Positions 6,031 to 9,342 of a stretch of DNA of 9,342 bases are shown here, piece after piece (the stretch's first letter is position 1; every line of letters begins with the position of its first letter). The translations under genes and the position numbers were made by a program. Below the pieces are notes generated by a model, which was not told where the DNA came from, searched no databases, and saw nothing but the letters and a program-made list of their open reading frames with translations. The DNA is from Chloroflexi bacterium RBG_16_56_11. GTDB lineage: Bacteria > Chloroflexota > Dehalococcoidia > Dehalococcoidales > RBG-16-60-22. The stretch lies in the NCBI GenBank assembly GCA_001796865.1, contig MGNQ01000022.1, positions 17,093 through 26,434 of the forward strand. Direction: 5' to 3'.

Positions 6031-7224
6031 CTACAACGAACGGAAGGAATCGGCCACTTTTATGCGGGTGGCCCGCAGGGCGGGGTAAGTGGTAGCGACA
6101 ATGGCGATGGCCGTGGCCAGACTCAGCGAAAGCGGGAAAAACATCGCTATCAGCTTTATCTGCGTGCCTTCAAAAATCACCGGCCCGGCGAGATAAGCCA
6201 GCAGTGTCCCCAGTCCGTATCCGGAGATGCCGCCCAGGATACCGATAATGACGGCCTCGTACGCGAAAATCTTCACTATCTGGTTCCGAGAGGCACCGAG
6301 GGCCCTCATGATGCCGATATCCTTAATACGCTCGTTGACCGAGGCTATCATCGTATTGATGACGGCGAACAGCCCGACCGCCAGCGTAACGCCGGCGAGG
6401 GCGAGCATGAAGCTGTTGACCCTTTCCAGCATGCCCATCTCCGTGGCGGCGACCTGCTTGACGGCGACGGCGCGGATACCGGGCAGGCTGTTGTTGACGG
6501 CGTCAGCAATGACCTCAACGGGGCATCCGGTGCACAAAGCGCGGACATCCACCGAAGAAACCAGTCCCTCTTTGTTGAACGCCGCCTGGAGCGTGGATAG
6601 CGGGACGAAAATCTGGTAGTCATCAGCGGAGCCTGAAGATTCGAGGATACCGGCGACTGTCACGTTTTCCCGGTCATTGAGCTTGATGCTATCGCCGACT
6701 TTGAGCTGAAGCACCTGGGCGGCCGTATCTCCGATAAGCGCCTGGTCGTCACGCTCCAGGTAATCGCCCGACCGAATACGCCACCAGGCCTTGATGACGA
6801 TTTCTTCCTGGGGCTCAACGCCGACGAGCATGACGGAAATCCCGTTGACCCTGGTGCTGGTATAAAGCTTCGGCGCGACGGTGGCGATGTTGCCCGTATC
6901 AGTTATATTCAGGGCCTTTTTTATCTCAGTATCGGCGATGCGCCGTATTTCCGGCAAATATTGTTCCGGTATGTAGTTGTCACCTACACTCAACGTCCCG
7001 AGGCTGAGGTCGCCCAGCCGCATATCGAGATTGCTGATGGCCGGCATAATAATCAGGTTAGGGCCGTATTTTTCCAGCTGGTCCTGAATCCTCGTCTCCC
7101 CGGCCCGGGCAATAGTCAATATACCGATGACCGTCATGGCGCCGATAGCAACACCGAGCGTGGCATACAGGACGCGCTTTTTACGGCGGATGACGTCTTT
7201 GGTGACTATTTTAAGCAGTTTCAA
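6031..7224 (-). CDS. MacB-like FtsX-family ABC permease with periplasmic CxxC
   Basis: Read from TTG 7224 the product is 397 residues, the usual length for this family. It has one N-terminal TM (about 18-40), a large periplasmic MacB core domain (about 41-265), and three C-terminal TMs (about 272-295, 318-345 and 355-380). NTMIASVNERIKDIGIMRALGA (about 290-311) is the characteristic FtsX cytoplasmic coupling segment. The frame stays open to 7527, but that extension has no ribosome-binding site, has no family-like sequence and crosses the divergent promoter. TTG 7224 has GGAGA 6 nt upstream (7231-7235). Unusual for MacB proteins, the periplasmic domain has a C231-T-G-C234 pair, which could exchange thiols or metal with the Cys-rich DUF2318 partner. 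First gene of the three-gene operon. Confidence 0.88.
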   Translation of the reverse strand: MKLLKIVTKDVIRRKKRVLYATLGVAIGAMTVIGILTIARAGETRIQDQLEKYGPNLIIMPAISNLDMRLGDLSLGTLSVGDNYIPEQYLPEIRRIADTEIKKALNITDTGNIATVAPKLYTSTRVNGISVMLVGVEPQEEIVIKAWWRIRSGDYLERDDQALIGDTAAQVLQLKVGDSIKLNDRENVTVAGILESSGSADDYQIFVPLSTLQAAFNKEGLVSSVDVRALCTGCPVEVIADAVNNSLPGIRAVAVKQVAATEMGMLERVNSFMLALAGVTLAVGLFAVINTMIASVNERIKDIGIMRALGASRNQIVKIFAYEAVIIGILGGISGYGLGTLLAYLAGPVIFEGTQIKLIAMFFPLSLSLATAIAIVATTYPALRATRIKVADSFRSL

Positions 7225-7273
7225 GCGGTTTCTCCGGTTGTTCCAGGCAGGCTGTACACCACACTTATTGATA

Positions 7274-7302
7274 ATGTTACCACATTGTGGTATGGTAAAC
7301 AA
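7274..7302 (-). promoter_or_regulatory. Candidate promoter of the ABC-DUF2318 operon
   Basis: On the minus strand TTGTTT (7302-7297) and TAACAT (7279-7274) are separated by exactly 17 bp. They match 3 and 4 of 6 consensus positions. Transcription would start near 7267, about 43 nt before the TTG start of the permease. A palindrome fills the spacer. The match is imperfect, as expected for a regulated promoter. Confidence 0.5.
7278..7292. promoter_or_regulatory. Palindromic operator candidate
   Basis: TACCACA-T-TGTGGTA is a 15-bp inverted repeat with 7-bp arms. A second, wider pair TTACCA (7277-7282) and TGGTAA (7293-7298) overlaps it. It lies between the -35 and -10 boxes of the ABC operon promoter and about 60 bp upstream of the divergent XRE-type regulator gene. 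That is the usual place for the binding site of a linked repressor. Binding by that regulator is inferred. Confidence 0.6.
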
Positions 7303-7316
7303 CAAACAAACGATTA

Positions 7317-7346
7317 TTGCTTTACCTACCGGAGAGCGTATAAAAT
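7317..7346 (+). promoter_or_regulatory. Candidate promoter of the regulator gene, possibly leaderless
   Basis: TTGCTT (7317-7322) and TATAAA or TAAAAT (7339-7344 or 7341-7346) form a plausible promoter with a 16- or 18-bp spacer. The ATG begins at 7353, only 6 nt after TAAAAT, so transcription could start at the initiation codon itself. The nearest purine-rich site, GGAGAG (7331-7336), is too far upstream for normal initiation and overlaps the promoter. Confidence 0.45.
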
Positions 7347-7352
7347 CGTACC

Positions 7353-7739
7353 ATGGAAAGTAGACAGTTTTCCGATATCCGCCATTACCTGGGAAAAACA
7401 CAGTCCGAGCTGGCCACGCTACTCTGTGTCTCGTCCAAGACCGTACAAAGTTTCGAACAGGGCTGGAGGAACATTCCACCCAGCGCCGAGCGTCAGTTGC
7501 TGGTACTGCTATCCCTGAAAAAGTCACCGGAACCGGGGTTTCAACCCTGCTGGCAGACGACAGACTGCCCGGAAGATTGGCGCAACCGCTGTGTCGTCTG
7601 GGAACACAAAGTCAGGCACTACTGCTGGCTAATCAACGGGACTTTTTGCCAGGGAGAGGTCCGGAGAAGCTGGAAAAAGAAGATGGAAGTGTGCTGGCGG
7701 TGCAAGGTCTTACAGTCCATGCTCCCTCCCGTGAGCTAA
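7353..7739 (+). CDS. XRE-type HTH regulator with C-terminal two-CW Cys domain
   Basis: The 128-residue protein has an N-terminal helix-turn-helix (about 6-53; KTQSELATLLCVSSKTVQSF is the helix pair, with E35 and W38 following). A compact Cys-rich domain (about 64-120) has C66-W67, C72, C80, C91-W92, C99, C114 and C117. The paired CW motifs, CPE, GTxC and final CxxC follow the pattern I know as the two-CW domain, which probably binds a metal or responds to thiol redox state. It is transcribed divergently from the ABC-DUF2318 operon with a palindrome in between, so it is most likely that operon's regulator. A normally spaced ribosome-binding site is absent before ATG 7353, and the promoter position suggests a leaderless transcript. 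Cys25 inside the HTH is a further possible redox point. Confidence 0.85.
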   Translation: MESRQFSDIRHYLGKTQSELATLLCVSSKTVQSFEQGWRNIPPSAERQLLVLLSLKKSPEPGFQPCWQTTDCPEDWRNRCVVWEHKVRHYCWLINGTFCQGEVRRSWKKKMEVCWRCKVLQSMLPPVS

Positions 7740-7935
7740 ATCGGTATTTTCGGGGTGGCTTATCGTCCCCTGTTCCTTTCAGCGCGACGACTCAGCTTCG
7801 CCGCCGCTTTCCGTCAAAATGTCATAAATATGTAATATTTCGTCGCCTATTTTTATGATTTATTAATACTCTTTTCTTTAGAATATTTTAAGAGTTTACT
7901 CAGCACAGCTACTTACTCTATTAAGGCGACAATTA

Positions 7936-8304
7936 ATGACCTTTAATCCCGCTAAGAAGAAAGTCCTGGTCGTCGATGACGAGCAAAAGCTACTCAGGGT
8001 GTTAAGTATCAAGCTAAAAATCTCCGGCTTTGATGTCATCACCGCGCCGGACGGCCAGCTGGCGCTCGAACTGATAGAGACAGAGCAGCCGGATATTATG
8101 CTGATGGATATCATCATGCCCGTGTTAGACGGATTCCAGGTGCTGGAAAAACTGCGCACGTTTTCAGATATTCCGGTCATCGCGTTAAGCGCGAGGACGG
8201 AGAACGCCGGGAAAGCCATCAGCCTGGGGGCCGACTGTTTTGTATCCAAACCCTTCGACGTGGACAACCTGATTTCATTAGTTGAAAAGACCTTGAGCAA
8301 ATAG
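7936..8304 (+). CDS. Single-domain CheY-like response regulator
   Basis: The 122-residue protein is a complete receiver domain with no output domain. The acidic pocket is D14-D15, the phospho-acceptor is D58 (LMDIIMP), the switch Ser is S85 (ALSAR) and the conserved Lys is K105 (SKPF). All catalytic residues are present, so it should accept phosphate from a histidine kinase on its aspartate and act through protein contacts or as a phosphorelay step. No kinase lies in the window. It starts at ATG with a modest AAGG site 9 nt upstream. The 196 bp between it and the XRE gene is AT-rich near the start codon; I see no convincing promoter or terminator there. It may be co-expressed with the regulator or independent. 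Links to the neighbouring genes are not evident. Confidence 0.9.
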   Translation: MTFNPAKKKVLVVDDEQKLLRVLSIKLKISGFDVITAPDGQLALELIETEQPDIMLMDIIMPVLDGFQVLEKLRTFSDIPVIALSARTENAGKAISLGADCFVSKPFDVDNLISLVEKTLSK

Positions 8305-8426
8305 GCTATAGAGTCGCCATCCACTATCCGCTTTTTCCGAGAACATGGCCCCACCGCTAATATCTTTTCTTTTCCGGCTTCCCGCTACCGGCCACGGTTG
8401 CTTTCCAAGGCGCCAGGAAACGCATG

Positions 8427-8455
8427 TTAAATGCCTTTTCCTTATGTGATATAAT
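8427..8455 (+). promoter_or_regulatory. Extended -10 promoter for the phosphofructokinase gene
   Basis: TGATATAAT (8447-8455) is an extended -10 element with a perfect TATAAT. TTAAAT (8427-8432) sits 17 bp upstream as a weak -35. Transcription would start near 8462, giving an untranslated leader of about 150 nt before the phosphofructokinase start. Confidence 0.65.
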
Positions 8456-8461
8456 TTCTAT

Positions 8462-8612
8462 GGTCAGGAAACCGACCGTTAAACACTCCCACGGCGGGTG
8501 CCGGGGCTTTACTTAAGGAGAAAGCTGACGGGGCTGCGGCTGACCGGTGGTGGCTGGCGTTACCGAGGCGCAGGCCGAACAACTAAAACGAAAATAAAAA
8601 TGAGGTGCAGCC
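8462..8612 (+). promoter_or_regulatory. Hairpin-rich 5' leader of the phosphofructokinase gene
   Basis: This 150-nt non-coding leader contains several consecutive potential stems. These are GGTC/GACC (8462-8465 with 8474-8477), CCC-CGGC with GCCGGGG around a GGGT loop (8488-8506), GCTTT/AAAGC (8506-8510 with 8521-8525), and GGCTGCG with CGCA(G)GCC (8532-8538 with 8569-8576), which encloses CGGT/ACCG (8545-8548 with 8562-8565). An A-rich unpaired stretch and the GAGGTG ribosome-binding site (8602-8607) follow. This layout fits a cis-regulatory RNA. I could not match it to any riboswitch class I know, and structure is inferred by eye only. Confidence 0.45.
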
Positions 8613-9342
8613 ATGCCTAAAACGATAGGCATTCTGACGGGCGGCGGGGACGTGCCGGGACTGAACTCCTGCATCAAAGCGGTGGTCAATAGCGCGATGG
8701 AGGAGGGATTCCGCGTCATTGGAATCAGCCAGGGATGGGCCGGACTGCTTTACTATAATCTCAACGAGCCTTCGACGTACGACTACTACGTGCGGAACCT
8801 CCAGAACCGTGACGTCCGCACGGTGGATAGAACGGGCGGGACTTTCCTGCATACTTCCCGGACCAACCCCGAAAATATCCCTCTGGCGCGGGTGCCCGAT
8901 TTCCTGAAAAGCTCGAAGTGGGGTAAGAAGACCGACGATAAGGGGAACATGGACTACACGGCCTACATCATCCACAATATTGAAAGCCTGGGTATAGACG
9001 TGGTGGTACCCATCGGCGGCGACGATACCCTGAGTTTTGCCGTTCGCCTGCACCACGAAGGCGTGCCGATACTCGCCATACCGAAAACGATGGACAATGA
9101 CGTCTTCGGGACGGACTACTGTATCGGTTTTTCGACAGCGGTGACGCGGAGCGTCGATTTCATCACCAACATCCGCTCGACGGCCGGCTCCCACGAAAGG
9201 CTAGCCGTCGTCGAACTCTTCGGCCGGAACTCGGGCGAGACGAGCCTGATAAGCGCCTACCTGGCCTTCGTCGACCGGGCCGTGATCTCCGAAGTGCCGG
9301 TCAACGTGGAAAAACTAACCAATTTCATGCTGGAGGACAAGA
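8613..9342 (+). CDS. Phosphofructokinase, probably PPi-dependent (C-terminus outside window)
   Basis: The visible 243 residues are the N-terminal two thirds of a 6-phosphofructokinase. It phosphorylates fructose 6-phosphate at C1 in the cytoplasm, as part of glycolysis or, if PPi-linked, reversibly. The phosphoryl-donor loop LTGGGDVPGLN occupies 8-18. GGDDT (135-139) and PKTMDND (157-163) are the active-site motifs, with D161 as catalytic base and R184-S185-T186 a substrate-binding region. ATP-dependent enzymes normally have GGDG and PGT; Asp138 and Lys158 are the substitutions known from PPi-dependent enzymes, so pyrophosphate is the likely donor. It starts at ATG with GAGGTG 5 nt upstream, behind a long structured leader and an extended -10 promoter. 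The gene is transcribed alone as far as the window shows. Confidence 0.9.
   Translation, partial: MPKTIGILTGGGDVPGLNSCIKAVVNSAMEEGFRVIGISQGWAGLLYYNLNEPSTYDYYVRNLQNRDVRTVDRTGGTFLHTSRTNPENIPLARVPDFLKSSKWGKKTDDKGNMDYTAYIIHNIESLGIDVVVPIGGDDTLSFAVRLHHEGVPILAIPKTMDNDVFGTDYCIGFSTAVTRSVDFITNIRSTAGSHERLAVVELFGRNSGETSLISAYLAFVDRAVISEVPVNVEKLTNFMLEDK

Noticed and set aside
7225..7527. In-frame N-terminal extension of the FtsX permease to give 498 residues
   Set aside because: The added 101 residues have no ribosome-binding site and no family-like sequence. They span the divergent promoter, the operator palindrome and the start of the regulator gene. TTG 7224 has a good GGAGA site and gives a normal-length MacB permease.
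7896..8354. 152-residue minus-strand ORF opposite the receiver gene
   Set aside because: The plus-strand frame carries all the conserved receiver residues, while the minus frame has no recognisable features.
8488..8576. c-di-GMP-I (GEMM), TPP or ZTP riboswitch in the phosphofructokinase leader
   Set aside because: Short resemblances such as GCTGGCGTTACCGAG and GGGTGCC exist. However, the defining core elements of each class are missing, including the GCAAAGCC region of GEMM, the GGCTGAGA of TPP and the CCGCCTGGGC of ZTP.
8600..8620. Six-codon upstream ORF (MRCSHA) overlapping the phosphofructokinase start
   Set aside because: There is no ribosome-binding site for it, and its ATG lies within the Shine-Dalgarno region of the enzyme gene. 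It is most simply a chance ATG.
8583..9194. 203-residue minus-strand ORF opposite the phosphofructokinase gene
   Set aside because: It is antisense to a clearly recognisable enzyme. Its composition is explained by codon-position mirroring in a GC-rich gene.

Overview
The window looks like a chromosomal stretch from an anaerobic or microaerophilic bacterium. My best guess is Chloroflexota, near Dehalococcoidia. This rests on the moderately GC-rich sequence, frequent GTG/TTG starts with good Shine-Dalgarno sites, the two-CW regulator fold, the multihaem cytochromes and a phosphofructokinase with PPi-type motifs. The lineage is inference; there is no rRNA or other phylogenetic marker here.

Region 1 (1-4395, minus strand) is an envelope electron-transfer cluster. 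In transcription order it encodes a 7-TM membrane protein (3685-4395), a membrane-anchored heptahaem c-type cytochrome (2687-3586), a di-haem b-type membrane cytochrome (1905-2684), a 68-residue two-TM protein (1520-1726) and a NapC/NirT-type hexahaem cytochrome (395-1519). Downstream is the start of a separate collagen-like lipoprotein (1-281, cut by the window edge). The layout suggests quinol oxidation or reduction in the membrane, with electrons passed through periplasmic c-haems. No terminal reductase or oxidase is visible.

Region 2 (4484-4807) is a small plus-strand unit. A promoter matching the sigma-70 consensus exactly, with a 17-bp spacer, drives a 72-residue membrane protein of unknown function. 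A hairpin lies between it and the convergent genes that follow.

Region 3 (4809-7739) is a divergent pair of units. On the minus strand are a MacB-type FtsX permease, its ABC ATPase and a DUF2318/FtrD-like Cys-rich lipoprotein, a gene set related to part of the Campylobacter p19 iron locus. Divergent from it is an XRE helix-turn-helix protein fused to a Cys-rich two-CW domain. A palindrome sits between the -35 and -10 boxes of the candidate ABC promoter, so the regulator probably controls the transporter in response to metal or redox state.

Region 4 (7936-9342, plus strand) holds an orphan CheY-like receiver protein. It is followed by a promoter and a roughly 150-nt hairpin-rich 5' leader ahead of a phosphofructokinase, truncated by the window end, whose active-site motifs are of the pyrophosphate-dependent type.
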